Source: Hesseltinella vesiculosa (lineage: Eukaryota > Mucoromycota > Mucoromycetes > Mucorales > Cunninghamellaceae). From it: a DNA stretch of 64,000 nucleotides. Below, one piece after another: positions 1 to 12,900 of the stretch. The stretch covers positions 186,001-250,000 of the forward strand of contig MCGT01000022.1 in assembly GCA_002104935.1 (NCBI GenBank), given 5' to 3'. Every line of letters begins with the position of its first letter. Position 1 is the stretch's first letter. The notes below the pieces were generated by a model. That model was not told where the DNA came from, ran no database searches, and saw only the letters and a list, made by a program, of their open reading frames with translations. Both the position numbers and the translations under genes were made by a program.

Positions 1-2924
1 CTGCAGAGGGATGGCCGTCGTGATCGTATGGGCTGGCCTGAGAATCCCTGGGAGACTCCGGCTGATGAACAATCAAATGCCGGTAGCTGCCACGAGATGC
101 AAAATCCGGTGGAATGATATCCATGACGGTGGTGCCAGCTTCGTGTATCGCCTGAATCCGCTGCAGCGTCTCTTCAACTGGATGAAAAAGGAAAAAAATG
201 AAAAACGTTGAGTCCTTTTTTTTTTTGCATGCTGATCGTTACCATAAACATATTCCAGGAAGGATCTGTTTTTAAATGTTCGCTTGTCCTTGATCTGCTG
301 CTGAATACGATGCCACATGTTGGTTTTGGTGATCCAATAGCGCCAGCCGTATTGCATCAGGACAATCATGTTGCCAGCCTTTTCATCCCAGCGCATGGCA
401 GCGTCGATCGACGCCAAACCGGATTTTTGCTCCGTCTCGCTGTCGAGGCTCATCACCAGGTGTTTGATACAACGTGCCACCATGCCAGCTTGGTCCACGC
501 GCATTAGACCGAATTCTCGATCCTGGAAGACATTGGCCGCCAGACCACAGTCTACCTCGTCCGCCATAAAATCCACTTCGTTCAGATCCAACGGGATTGG
601 AAACACAGACAAGATAATGGCAATCTCCAGTGACGATTGCTAGACCACAGTCAAAAGAAAAATGAAGGCGAGGTCTTTCTAATTGGCGATTGTTTCTTAC
701 CTGGATGCTCCCCACCAGCAAATAGATGATGGCAATGTTGTAGAGCACGCGAAAGGCAAACATAAATGGGATGGCTGGCACGTCCGATTTTTCGGTGGAT
801 CTTTCCTTGCGTCGTTCCACTTCAATGCGATCGCAAATCACTTGGGAAAGCTCCAACGCCAGGGCAAGGTTACCAGGGACCGATGGCTATGGAAGAAGAA
901 AAAAAAAGGAAGGAAGGAAGAAAAAAAAAATAGATGAGGCTCAGGCTTCCATTTCAAATGCACAAAACTTACCAAGGAGAGAGCAAGATCGCTCTGAACA
1001 AGAAGCACTGCGTTTTTGACATCAAAGGGCATTTGGTAGAGATCAATCATTTTGCGTAGCTCTAGATGCAGACAATTGTCAATACCTATAAATCATCTGG
1101 GTTCATTGGACTTACTGGCGTCCCAGGTAGGACAGTGCTGTGCCAGCCAGCCTGTCAGTTTGGTGTCCGAGGATGCCCATTGCCAGAGTCCGACAAGATG
1201 TCGCAGGCAATCACCAGCTTTGCCCAGGATTCGTAGTGCGTGATCTACACCTTTCATGCACTCAGCATCCTTGCCTTGACCACGGTTCGGCACAGGAAGA
1301 GCTTGGCTGCCCTGGGTCTTGCGTCGTTTCGAGGCGGGGTCCGAGCTGCCGGCAGCCGGTCGCTTCCGTGTAGGCGGGTCATGGGGCGGAATGATGTTGT
1401 TGAGAGCGCAGATTGGGATCAGACAAGCCTTTGCTGTGCTGGCATCGTCAGGGTTGGACATACCACAAACGGCAAGATAGTAGCTGTAGCCAAATATCAC
1501 CAACTGAGCAAGAGCCGTCATGGATTCACACATCATGGCGACAACGGCTCGTTGATGCCACTCTTGCTGAGGATCTATCAGGTCTGGGCCTTTTGGTCGC
1601 TCGTCATCTGAATGGAGATTGAGTCTGTGTTCTTTCAAATACTGGAATCGGATGGTGTGTGACACTGTGTCCAGTCGATCAAAACCAAAGAACCTAAAAG
1701 ACATATGTCCCAGCAATCAAATGAAAATAGGGTGAGCTACGCTGGTGTCTGTTTTTTTTTTTTTTTTACTTACCCGCAAGCTGACACCATCATGCAAGTA
1801 AAAGTTTGCAAGTTGTCCCATTGTCGCTGTTGGATGTAGTATCGCTGGCCAATCAGGATGTAGTTTTCAAATAAGGTATAGGGGATGCTGAGGTAATGTT
1901 TGCTCTCCGTGGATTTCACACAAGGTTCCTTTTGATCCAGAGCCAATACCAGACGCTGCTTGCAAAGCCGTGGAAATAGCTCCGTTGCTTCGTAAAAAAG
2001 AGAAAAAGTAAGCCCTGTGTGACCAGATGTATATAAAAAAAAAGTCGCCCTTGTTTTCCGCATGTTGACGACAACCATGCGTCTCCTAAATAAGCTGCTT
2101 ACCTAATATTCGGGGGCATCGATCCAAATTTTCAGGCTGGCCATTTTCAATCATTTGAATCAAAAGGTCAACAGCTTCTATCTAAAAATAAACGGCACTG
2201 TGAGCACGGTCCGCATCGCCAGGTGCAATACTCACGATATACTTGTAAGCATGCCTTGGAAAATGATGGATATAATCGAACAAGACTTCAAACGCTTGAT
2301 AATTGTCGCCCATTGCCACCAGTTTATCTAGAAAGCAAAGGATTGTCAGTGGCCATTCCCAAGAAGTCCTCCTTACCTCTGGCAAAATCAATCACATTCG
2401 ACTGCAAGAGGCATGGCAGTGAGGTAAAAAAACCTGCAAAGTAACATAAAAAAAATGAGACAGGACCCCGGGCGAAGCCGATTTGCGTTTCTTTGCCACT
2501 ACGCACCTGCAAGGTTGGGATCGGTGGAAGAGCCAAGGGATTGTGCTATTTGGACAAAATAATGGTGGAGGGCAGGGTTGTCCATGTGCTGGGATTGTCT
2601 AGGCGAGCGTAACGAAAGAGAGGTTGTGAGAACGGTGGATCAGGCGGCTGCAAGATCAATGCTACTCTGCTTACAATAAAACAAAGACTTGTGTGGCCTT
2701 TTCATACTGTTCCTGTTTGATGTGTTGACCCATCGCTTCAAACTAAACACCAGGAACATGCAAGTTAAGAACGAATAGCTGCAAAATAGCATGAAGTTGC
2801 TTACCTGTGTTGAAAAGCTTGTGCGTTCGACATTTTCATTGCTCACTTTATGATCTATCTTGACCGTATCTGCTGGTGCATCCATGGCTGAATAGGACGT
2901 TACTTCGTACACCGGCAGAGGCAT
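1..2924 (-). CDS. INTS10: Integrator complex subunit 10-like protein (3' end cut by window edge)
   Basis: A multi-exon alpha-helical protein starting at ATG 2924 and running leftward off the window, so the C-terminus is missing. About a dozen short exons can be joined in frame (for example 2805-2924, 2675-2742 and 2507-2598; the last seen intron is about 178-242). The call rests on the C-terminal part. The stretch GNMIVLMQYGWR followed by FLEYVYNIEETLQ aligns without large gaps to remembered human INTS10 (GHVIVLLQQEWP, then FFNYVTNIDMLEE). Integrator is a nuclear complex that cleaves and terminates RNA polymerase II transcripts; INTS10 is a helical-repeat subunit of its arm module. A basic, Ser/Pro-rich insert (PPTRKRPAAGSSDPASKRRK) near the middle resembles a nuclear localisation signal. 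The N-terminal half is not recognisable by eye, so another helical-repeat family remains possible. Confidence 0.62.
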
Positions 2925-3334
2925 ACGAGATTACCGAAAAATAAAAATAAAAAAAAGACAGCAACAAAAACGGTATTCCTCCAAAAAAAGGGGGAGAAAA
3001 GCGGAGTGTTTGGCTGCCAGCCATGCCCTATCGCATCGTTTGTGCGACCGGCGAAACCACCAGGGTCCACAGGGCGAGGCTGCGTCTGTGCATTCACCAT
3101 TGGCTTCTTGATAGATAGACAACCAACCGATGCGAGTATGCAGTCATTAAAATAATACGCTCCTTTTTTTTTTTTTTTTTCTTTAGCACCCGTCCGTACC
3201 AAAGCCTGCCGTGAGTGTTCATGCATGCTCAATGAGTCAAGAGGTCATTTATTGTTGGGAGGTATCCAAAATGAATTTCTATGATGGGCGATTTCAAGGT
3301 CAAAATAATTAAAAAAAAAGCTTTTCAAGTCTAT
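2925..3334. other. Intergenic, between two minus-strand genes
   Basis: No convincing gene. Minus-strand ORFs here are low-complexity Phe/Lys translations of A and T runs. It should hold the INTS10-like promoter and the 3' end of the F-box gene. Confidence 0.6.
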
Positions 3335-4509
3335 CTATATTAAGCGCCAGTCAATAATGGCTTGTCGAAGGTCATCGTACTCGGCACCTTGGATATCATC
3401 TATAAAAAACAAAGGCATGAGAACGGCTGGGGCGGTGTCCATTTTCTGTTCTGCTACCTGATGTGTAAGTACTGCCAACAAGGCCGTAAGTATCGGTCAG
3501 GTAATACCATAACTCGGGGGTGATGATGCCAAACCCACCAACAAAGTTGCCCTTGGGCCGAGCGCTGGGGTCCAAGGTGTCGTCCTCTTCGCTGATCGCC
3601 AAAGGGAGATTGTTGACCGGCCCCTGGCCGATCTTCCCATCACACAACCTCAAGAACCAAGAGCATAGCCAAACTCGCTCCACCAGAAAATAAGGTTGGT
3701 TCAAGATGTAGAGGCGGTCCACCAATTCACGCTGCATAATGCGTTCATCCATGCACTGCTGCTTCTGTCGCAGAGCTTCCCGGCCAAGCTCACTGCCGTT
3801 TGTCAAGATCTCTAATAGGTGATTGACATAGTATGCCTCAGATTCATCGCCTCGAGTCTCACCTAGCTGTTCATAGTTAGTCAAAAAAAAAAATATGGGT
3901 TTTCATGAGCGTCCAAGCCTAGAATCCGTCCACTCTCCTTTTTCCATACCAGACGAGAGCAGTTAAAACAGAACAGTTGAAGAACATTGATGCGAATGAG
4001 AATCCCTTGACGGCCAGGTTCGGCATTATGGAATCGATAAGAGCAATCGCGGCATCCTTTGAAGAAATAAAAGATGAATGAAGGATGCCAAGCCAACAAA
4101 GAGCCTTACGCAGGCGCACATTGCCTTCCCAAACGTAAAGACAAGCCCCTCGTTCGTATTCGTTCATGCCGCATGTAGCACAGTTGACATTCTTTGGCAG
4201 CCAATTCAAGACAGCTTGGTATTTCTTGACATAAGGCGCAAGAGCAGCAGAGTCAACATTGCTGAGGTGGGGGCACAAGCGATTGTCGTGGGGATCTTGC
4301 TCTTTTTTCAGATAGGTGTCCCGCCATGACTGATGGGGCAGTTTGTAACGGATCCCATATTGATTCGCCAGAGCCTCTCGCCAAACAGTGTCATCCTGAA
4401 TAATCGAATGGAATCGTCGACATACTGTACCAAATTCAGCAAGATCTTTCAGAGCAAGATGTCCTGCAATGCACGTTAATAATTCATTGCCCAGCTCCAG
4501 AGCATTCAT
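3335..4509 (-). CDS. F-box protein with a CxxC zinc cluster and a DUSP-like C-terminal domain
   Basis: Four exons (4110-4509, 3950-4056, 3458-3866, 3335-3399) join in frame to 326 residues. Residues 1-50 are an F-box (LGNELLTCIAGHLALKDLAE, then CRRFHSII and W). F-boxes bind Skp1 and present substrates to SCF ubiquitin ligases. A middle segment carries three CxxC pairs (NCATCG, RCRDC, CFNCS), consistent with a structural zinc site, and two introns fall within this zinc region. The C-terminal third resembles a DUSP domain of ubiquitin proteases: FLVERVWLCSWF, then GPVNNLPL, then ELWYYLTDTYGLVG. Substrate unknown. The second donor (GTATGG) and the last acceptor were chosen by reading frame. The F-box is secure; the zinc and DUSP assignments are inference from pattern. 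Confidence 0.7.
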
Positions 4510-4772
4510 TTTTGAAAGAAGAGAGACAGGGAAAAAAATTCAATGCCCGTTCACCCTTTGAGCAACCTTTTTTTTTTTTTTTCTTGTTCAGACCGCCTTT
4601 CCTCGCCACCCACTGCACGGTACTGTATTTCAGCATTGAAGTTACCATCTGCACCCATGTTTCATTCCACATTGATCTAGCGGCACAAAAGCACCATCAC
4701 TCAACACAGCATCAAATGCTTCCAGAGTGGCTTTCGTTTTTTTTTTTTTGTTTTATTCATACACTGGGGCAA

Positions 4773-5564
4773 TCACCACTCGAGGACTTGGTTGTTGTAG
4801 GAGGTGCTGTAAAGCACGCCACTGTTTTCACTGGTGGCTTTCAAGGTGAGATCGACAACGTTGGATGCCGATAGCTCGACACTGATTGCACCATCGGGGG
4901 ACAGATCGGTCTTCACATAGCCAGGGCACATGGGAATGAAGATGAAACCTTCGTCTTTGTATCTCAAAGAGTAGAGATTGGTCATGGAGTTGAGAGCTGC
5001 CTTGGACGAGTTGTAGTCGGCCATGTAAACGCCAAAGCCGCCGTGGTTGGCGATGCTGCCGAGCGTGCTCGAAATGTTGATCACCTTTTTTGTAGGAGCA
5101 AGGCGCAGCAAAGGCATGTAAGCCGCCGTCATCCGGTGAGCGCCCACCACGTTGACGTTCAGCACTTTCAAAAAGTGGTCGGGGTCGATGGCCTCAGGAT
5201 CAATTTTTGGGTTGCCATTGATCCCAGCGTTGTTCACCAAGATGTCCAAGCCTTCACTGCCCAGCTCCTTTTTGACGGTTTGCACCGAGGCTGCCACAGA
5301 AGCGTCGTCGGCCACTTCGAGCTGCACAACATGGATTTTTTTGCCATACTCTTCTTCGATGTGAGGGAATGAAGAAGGCGTGCGCACTCCAGCAAACACC
5401 TTGCTCACGCTCGACTGACGTGCAAATTGCTTAACAAGCCTACCAGCGCAGAAAAAAAAAAGGGGGGGTTGGCGTATTAAATTCCTGTCGCCTATTGTAG
5501 ATCAGCAAGCCTACCCTAAACCAATACCACGGTTAGCGCCAGTGACAAGAACGTTGAATCCCAT
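4773..5564 (-). CDS. Short-chain dehydrogenase/reductase, C-factor/sniffer-like
   Basis: Two exons (5515-5564 and 4773-5439) give 238 residues, the usual length of a classical SDR. The N-terminus has the Rossmann motif TGANRGIGLG, split by the intron. NNAGI follows at about residue 90. The catalytic Ser lies in NISSTLGS and the catalytic pair in YNSSKAA (YxxxK), then PGYVKTDL. This predicts NAD(P)H-dependent reduction of a carbonyl or oxidation of an alcohol in the cytosol. The order of motifs and the LEVADDASV segment (an NADP-binding-region Asp) fit the C-factor/sniffer group of single-domain SDRs. The substrate cannot be told. It is the only metabolic gene in this stretch, so context gives no pathway. 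Confidence 0.85.
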
Positions 5565-6540
5565 ATTTTGTTATTTTTTAAATGTTTTTCCCCCCTGACA
5601 CCTAGCCACCCTTTTTATAGTTTACTGGAGAGCCTCAGCCTCTTTTCAAAAGGCACTGTGTGACCTGTAGCGCACCCTCGGTCTCTGGGAACTGTCAAAC
5701 GGGTCATCTCTTCTGCCTTCTCTTACTAACCGTCTAGCATTCCAATGACACATGCTCAATAGAAATCAATAGCACGGTCCCCTTGGCACTTCCGAAAGCC
5801 AAAGCTGGGATTTTCTTGATTTGGAAATGGGAGTGCGTCATCCCTGGCACGGATTTTTACCCTTGGCAGTGGACGACCAAGCCAAAACCGGGCCGTCTTT
5901 TTTCATTTGTACGCGTAGGCATTGACTCTCGTTATGGAGAACCCAGAGAATGACACTCCGTCGCTGGACTGACCTAGCATGCCGCACGCTGCAGCCCAAC
6001 TTGCACCTTTCTCCTCGCGTGTATGACTCGTCGATTTCCAGTCCACGTTTCAGAAAGGCAGGGAAGGTCATCTGTGTGTACGCCATATTTTTTTCATGCT
6101 GCAAAAGTCGATGGCAACCAGCAGGGACCTTGATGCATTTTCATTGGAATTTGCATTTTCATGCAGCTACTAGTCAGGAAAAAAAACCCCCCGCCATCGC
6201 TGACAAGAACGTAAAACATCAGCTCTCAGGCAATGCTTTTCTGCAGATGCGACCCTTTTCGACCCTGTGTGGGGTTTAGTTGTGAGAGCATGTTTAACAC
6301 GTACCATTTTTCTCAGAGTGCGACATAAGCAAATCACCCAAAGATTGCGTTTTGTGTCACGGCCGTCCCTTTGAAAAATACAAATGCAATAAGCGAATGG
6401 GGTGATCGAAACAACTCCACCTAGGCGATCAAAGAGATGAGATGGTTACATAATTTTAGTGTTTATTATTAGCTGTTGTCGTTGGGGGGGGGGGGTTACA
6501 AAAAATAGATTAAGAGGATGCTGGCATGAGCACAGCCGTA
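5565..6540. other. Intergenic region of about 1 kb
   Basis: No gene seen. It should carry the SDR promoter on its left (TTTTTATAG just upstream of the SDR start on the minus strand) and the 3' end of the methyltransferase gene on its right, plus a G-run near 6485. ORFs on both strands are short and without family signal. Confidence 0.55.
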
Positions 6541-8328
6541 TTATGAGGATTGTTTCTTTTGCGCATAAGCAAAATGGATGTTTTCAAAAGTCTTGTATTC
6601 GTCGGTCTCTTCCCAGCAAACGTCCAATTTCTCATTGTACTCATCCAAAGAGATACCGTCGTTCATGCACAAGATCGGCTGGATTGCACGATAGTACGAC
6701 TTCCAAGATTGTAGCGTCAGTTGACCCAGCTGCAAAGAGACAGAAAAAAAAGAGTTCAGGATCCAAACACCGCAAAAGCTTTATTTTTTTTTTTTTTTGC
6801 TTACCTTGCCTGCCCATTTGCCACCAGGGCACGAGATGAAACTGGAGTGGATGTTGTGCAGTGACTTGATAGACTCCAGCTCATCTTTGATATGGCAGCC
6901 AGCATGAGGATCAAGGCTTCTCGATTCCATCAGGTCGATCAGCTGCTGATTAAACTTTTTTGTCATTGGCCCAGCGCGGTGCAATTCCAGATCGTGATCG
7001 ACAATTTCCATCCAACCACCTGGCTTCAATACACGCATAATTTCGAGTAACAGCTCCGTCCTTTGCGAGGTCTCGATGCCTTGGCCCATGAATCTTTTTT
7101 TTATACACGGAAAATTAAAAAAAAAGGTCGTGTGAGTCAAAAAAAGCATCCCGCCCCCAATCTTGTTTCTTACCTCATAAAGACATAATCAAAGGTGGTA
7201 TCTTGAAAAGGCAATCCTCGGAGAACATCGCATTGATGAAATTGGCAATTGATGGGCTTGATATCTCTGGGAAACATGGTAGCCAGGTCGACGCCAATAA
7301 TGGTTGATTTGGGATATTCACCAGCAATCTCCATGGTCCTAGGACGAGTTGAAAAAAAGTCAGCTTACATGATTTATCACATGTATACTTTCATACCAAG
7401 ATCCAGGGCCACACCCGATATCCAAGACCGATGCCCCTTTTCGTAGCTGATCATTGACAGGTGCCAGGTAATTACTAACGCCATCAAAGAAAATAAAAAG
7501 GGTGTGAGAAAAAAAAAAAAAAAAAAAGGCGCGCCTTCCGGGTCCCATGTCGTGCTTCGTAACTGTAACTTACCCCTGAATGGCAAATCGAACCATAAAG
7601 TGAAGGAGATGGAGGCGGTCGATTTCTTCTTCATCACAAGGTAAAATATAAGATGACACGTGGTCGGCGAAGAATTTCCGGCCACTGTGCCAGACGACGT
7701 CAAGAGATGGATGATCGACGAGGCAGTCATGGTTCATGTGTGGATCCTCGGCTAAATTAAGATGGGAGCTGGAAGGAGTGTGAGCCGAGGGTGAAGGGGT
7801 GGGAGGCGAGATACTATGGGCTGGACTGGACGCTTGGTGATGGGTGGATGGGAAAGGCGGCTGCTGAGTCGAGGAGGTGGATGAGATCTGCCGATGCAGC
7901 TGGCCAGCCGAGCTGCCGAGGGTGGAGGACGGTGATTTGGTCATGTTCTGTAGGAGAGGGTGGATGGCGTCGGGCGAGGAGACGTCTGAGACGGCCAGTA
8001 GACTGGGCGAAGGCGAGAGCTGGTCGGGAGTGCTGGCACCGCTACCGCCACGGAAGGCTCGGAATGGGAAGACTCGAGCCAAGGGACGGCGGGAAGTATG
8101 GGCCAGATGGAGTGGCGACTGGTCGTTGCGGATAGTGGGGGTGGATTGTTTCCGTAGTTTGACTCGGCCCTGGCTCGTACGCAGGGCTGGCAAAGGGTAT
8201 TGACGGTGAAACTGATCTTGGTCCTGTGAAGCGGGGGGTGGAGTCCAATCAGGCAAGTTGCCCATGCGAGGATCTTGGCTTGCCGTACTACCTAATCGTC
8301 TTTCGAGTCGTGAGTTCTGATTCCCCAT
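6541..8328 (-). CDS. SAM-dependent methyltransferase with long Ser/Pro-rich N-terminus
   Basis: Five exons (7574-8328, 7397-7474, 7174-7338, 6805-7093, 6541-6729) join to 491 residues. The first 180 or so are Ser/Pro/Thr-rich and probably disordered. The remainder is a class I methyltransferase: motif I VLDIGCGPGSW, an acidic residue after IIGVD, FDYVFMR, then LKPGGWMEIVD. This arrangement is common in fungal Methyltransf_25-type proteins of unknown substrate. I chose the ATG at 8328 because upstream in-frame sequence is pyrimidine-rich. The resulting start, MGNQNS, matches the N-myristoylation pattern (Gly2, Ser6), so membrane attachment is possible. The intron after GSW falls inside motif I. 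The long N-terminal extension may be regulatory. Confidence 0.82.
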
Positions 8329-9968
8329 GCTGGCTGTTGTAAAGAGATGTCGATGATGTCCTTCAGATGGTTGAGGATGGTGAGAAAGAAAAAAAAAAAA
8401 AAGAGGTTGGGATGAAATCAAAAAAAAAAAAAGGTAATTTATACTACGACAATGAATCTGTACAAATACAAAAGAGGATAAGAGAGGGCAAAACTTAGGG
8501 TATATGACAGTAATGAAACAAAGAAAACAAGTGCATGGAAGAAGAACAAGAAGGGGAAAAAAAAAAATTGAGTGGATTCTTTCGCTTCTTGCCACCATGC
8601 GTTGTGTGCGACCGCGTTTTCAAGTCCGAAAATGTCGCTGGAAGCAGCGCCTTGCATACTTTTTATTTCTCATGGGGTGTGCTTGAAAACCAAAGAGTGA
8701 ACTTTATTACAGTAAAGAAAACGAGGTTCTTCAAGAACGCTGACGGTCATTCGCTCGGTGACAGCGGAAACAAGCAATGAAATGCCAATTAAAAAAAATT
8801 ACCTCGCCTCGCACTGGAGATGGAAAAAACGTGCATTTGGGAATTTTGCATGATGAGTCGGAAGGTGTCCATTTTCCATTTTTGGTGGATCGCTAGATGA
8901 ATGGTTTGGAAGAAAAAAATTTTTTTTTCTTTTTGGAAGAGGGGTAACCTGGGAAAACAAACTCAATGACTGATCAATCCTCTTCACCATTTCTCATCCA
9001 TCTCAACCTCATTTCCACAATAAGCCACCAGGCAGGTTGCTTCTTTTTTTTTCATTTAATCAATTTTTAAAAAGATGATGGTCAGAAAGGCATTAAAGCC
9101 GGGCTCGGATTAATCAATTTGACGATAAGTATTCATCCTGATACCCAATTATTTCATCATGTGTATGGAAAAATAAAATGTGTACCTTGTAGGTACAACA
9201 GATAAGATTCCTACTGAATGTTAAAGAAAAAAAGAAAAAAAACAAAAAGCGAGGCCAACCCATGCCTTTTATATGGAACCGAGAAAAAAAATTTTCTCTG
9301 CCGGAGATGGAAAAAAGTGTACTGCTCTTTCCTTTTTTGTGATTTCAAATGAGCCACCGTCAGGGTGGTAAGCTCAGGACCAGCACTGGCCTCCGTAGAT
9401 GTTGCAAGAAACAATGCCGGATTCCCATGGAGGAATCGCATAAATGGGCCAGGACAACAGATTAGAAAACAAAATAAGCAGGACCAGAGCAGCCTCTCTC
9501 CGATGCAAATCAACCAAGAAAAAAAAAATTTTTTTTGGTCTTCCTTGGCGGGGCTGAAAAGAAAAAATGGGCAAGCTTTCATGGTGTGACACATTCGATT
9601 ATGCTTGATTGACGTCAGGAGGAAACAAAGAAAGCCCATTCTGTACCTTGACCAACTTGCTGGTTGGAATGGTATGCAGGACAAATATTGGTTTCCCTGC
9701 AATATGAATGGCTTGCAGTATCCTACCTCCAAAAGAGGACCATGGCCAGGTTTTTCTTTTCATCCGCCAATGATAACGTCAAAGGTGATAGGCTAATATG
9801 AATTGGTAATATTTCTGATCACTTCCTGGCGGAAGAGCTTTTGCTGTGAATTCTGTTGATGGATGAAAAAAGCGTATAAAAATGGTCGTACTACCGACCT
9901 CTTTCATTCCTTGTCTCAAGACCATGTCATTAAAATCCGTTTATTCCAAAGAAACAATATTTGGCCTG
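8329..9968. other. Intergenic region of 1.6 kb
   Basis: No supported gene. The part near 8329-8660 is the pyrimidine-rich leader (on the minus strand) of the methyltransferase. Three A-run/T-run palindromes lie near 8910, 9283 and 9519, and a short GGAGATGGAAAAAA stretch occurs near 8814 and 9302. The longest ORF (minus, 9211-9732) is Phe/Lys low complexity. Confidence 0.5.
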
Positions 9969-12900
9969 CTATGCCCCCTCATGTCGTGATGAACCACCGG
10001 TAGAGGTCCTCATGTTGTCGTTGACCCATTGCCGAATTTCGGAGTCATTCGAGAGGCTGCTGTCTGTGGAGAGGGTGGTGCTTTTGCCGTCATCGTCGTC
10101 GCCTTGCTCGTCCGTCTCTACGTTTATCAATATTCCGCTTTCAAGATTGGGTTCAATGGTGATGTTCAGATCAGATAGTTTAAGCATATCAGCATGGAGA
10201 GGGCGAGGTAGATGCTGATGTTCAAACTACGCAAAAAAAAAAAGCCTAGTGAGATGATGGCTTTCTTTACATCCGCTCACAAAGCACGTACCATGAATAG
10301 ATCTTGATCCAACTGCTCCTTGATATCTTCGAAATTGTACAAGCAGTCATGGACCAGCTCGGTCATATCTACAGGCACAAACGAGAAAGTCAGCATCCTG
10401 ACTGGTTGCACAGATTTGTACATGCGTCATTTACCCAAGTTACTGATGTTTGTCAGGACATGGCCATCGTCTTGAAGGATGTCGGCCATGATGCCCTGCC
10501 AGCCATCGCCGAGATCAACAGCCGAGCCATTATCGTAATCCCCGGGTGTGAACTGTTGGTCAAGTTCTAGCTCCAACCCCATCCAGCGATCCATCGCTTC
10601 TTCGATATCATCGTCCATCACATCCATAAAGCCATTGACAGGACCAGGGCGGAGATGGATATCATAGTAAACAAAGATCTGATCCTCAAAATCTACATAC
10701 ACCAAGCAAGGCACGTTGTAGCCTGGCATCACCGCATACATCCCTACGAGGAAGACGCAGAAGAAAAAAATCGAGATTTGACGTTGAAGCTGGCCAGCCA
10801 TTTCCTTTTTTTTTTTTTAATGCCTTACCTGCAGTAAACGCACACACACGGCCTTCGAAAGCGAATTTGATGACTTGAAATTTGATGTTTGATGTGGGGG
10901 AGGATCTGTCGGCCAAGGCGTCTTGGTGAATGGGGGTATCGGGCTGGGCACGGCGATGAGCAAAGTCCACATCGTCGTAGGGTGGGCTGGCAGCTGCGGA
11001 GGAGGGGTGGCTCGACGAACCCACTGATTGACTCCAGTCAATCAGGTAGGTGACACCGTTCCAAGCACATGCCACAAAAAGATCCCGGTCCAAGTTAGCA
11101 ATCGCTTCGTCCGGCTCGTCAATGTCGCTCCAGCCCGTGGTGGACACCCCACTGATGCTGCTGGCGCGGCTATCTCTATGCACGACCGATGCCAACCGGT
11201 CGCGGTTGCCTGAGGTCGGTATAGGCTGGGGCTGTTGGGAAGGGAAGCGTAGTGACGCATGGTCATCGTCCGTGATGGCCGGTGACGATGTGGACGACAC
11301 CTTGGTGCGCTTGAGCGACGAGATCGACGGGGACCTGGATGACAGTGCACTACCGCCATTGTTACCGTTGGGCTGTTGTGTGGCGGTAGCGTTGGTGGTC
11401 GTGGCGGCCAAAGTAGCATGTGCTTTCGACGAAGAGGCGGGAGAATGGGCGGCCGGGGTGCTGAAATGAGGAAAATGGCGACCGATGGCGGGCGATGTTG
11501 CTTGCGATGGCGTCCTTGAATAGCTGCGACGAGAAGGTAGCTGGGCACCATGCTTGACATCCAAATTACCCAAACTGAACAACTTGTGTGTGACCAAGAG
11601 ATCCTGGCTAGCGATCTCCTTGGTTTTCAAATCATAAATGGTAAAGTTGCCTAGTGCGAAAGAGTTTAGTCATAGCCCTTTTATTTGATTCTTTTTTACC
11701 ATCCAAGCTCAGCATTCCGACGTGGCGACCCGACTCGGGGCCATCTTCATGCAGTTTGCCAATGACAATCTCGGTGGCAACAGCGCCGTGTTTGTCCTGG
11801 CCAAGGATGTTCTCCGCCTCGAAATCTTGAACCGAGTAACTTCGTCGTTTCAGGAGTCTGGGACGCTTGTCATCGTCTTCTACAGGATCCACTTGGATTT
11901 TCTTGTCCCCTTTGGATGGATTGGCTTTAGGCTGTAGAGTCCGCATTGTATGCAGGGTGGTATCTTGCTCGTCTTGGTCAGCTGCGGTTGGATGAGGCTG
12001 GAATGTAGATGACATTTGCGTGGTCGTTTGTGGGGTAAAATCGCTATTCAGACGGTGACCATGCTGATCAATGATGGTAAAGCTGTTGCCAGGCTGAGCA
12101 ACGAGCAGGATGGGCTCGTCTGGTTTGTCCGGCACGTGCGATAGTGTCATGGCTGTGATCTAGCCAAAGAAAAAAAATGGACGATCAGGGCTTCCCTCTC
12201 AAACTCCCTCCATGGGCAAGACTTACCTGGCCATCAAAGACCCACATACCCTTTTCACGGAGAATGGCCTGCTCCTTGGTTGGAGGTGTGCTAGGGGTTT
12301 TGGAGGTTGCTTTGAACACTTTGCTACCGAGTTTATGGCCAGACAGGACAGATAAGGACGATTGAATGGTGGAGGTCAACGTCACGGCTGAAGGAGAGCC
12401 TGGTATGGTTGGAGGCTGGGTTGACGGTGAGAGGGATCCACTGGCCAAGTGATCAAGCTGGAACGAATGCAAAATGCGATCTGTGCGGGCTAAAATCATT
12501 TCGTTCATGCCATCGCCATCTATTCGACGAGAAAAAAAAAAGGGGGTGTGAGTGCCTCATACGATGAATACGCGTGTATGTTGTCGTACCTATATCAGCA
12601 ATCAAAATCTTATTGACATTGATGGGCACGTTCAGACTCAGCGAAGGCAGGATCGGTTGATTGGTATTTGGCAAGTCGGAAGCGTCCTCAGTGGTATTGT
12701 GAGTGTCGTCAGTTTGGTACATCCAGCGTCGAAAGCTCTGTAGGCTCGTCGTATCAGACTGCCGTCGACCTTGTCTATTAAATTCCTCCACGATAGGCTG
12801 GCGTAATGTCGGCTCACTGCAGATTGGCGTAGGTACGTCGAAAATGTAGCAATGGCCTTCGGCATTGACAATGACAATGGAATTCTACAGCGAAACAGCT

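Noticed and set aside
9211..9732. 173-codon minus-strand ORF
   Set aside because: Phe/Lys low complexity from A and T runs, no splice signals or homology.
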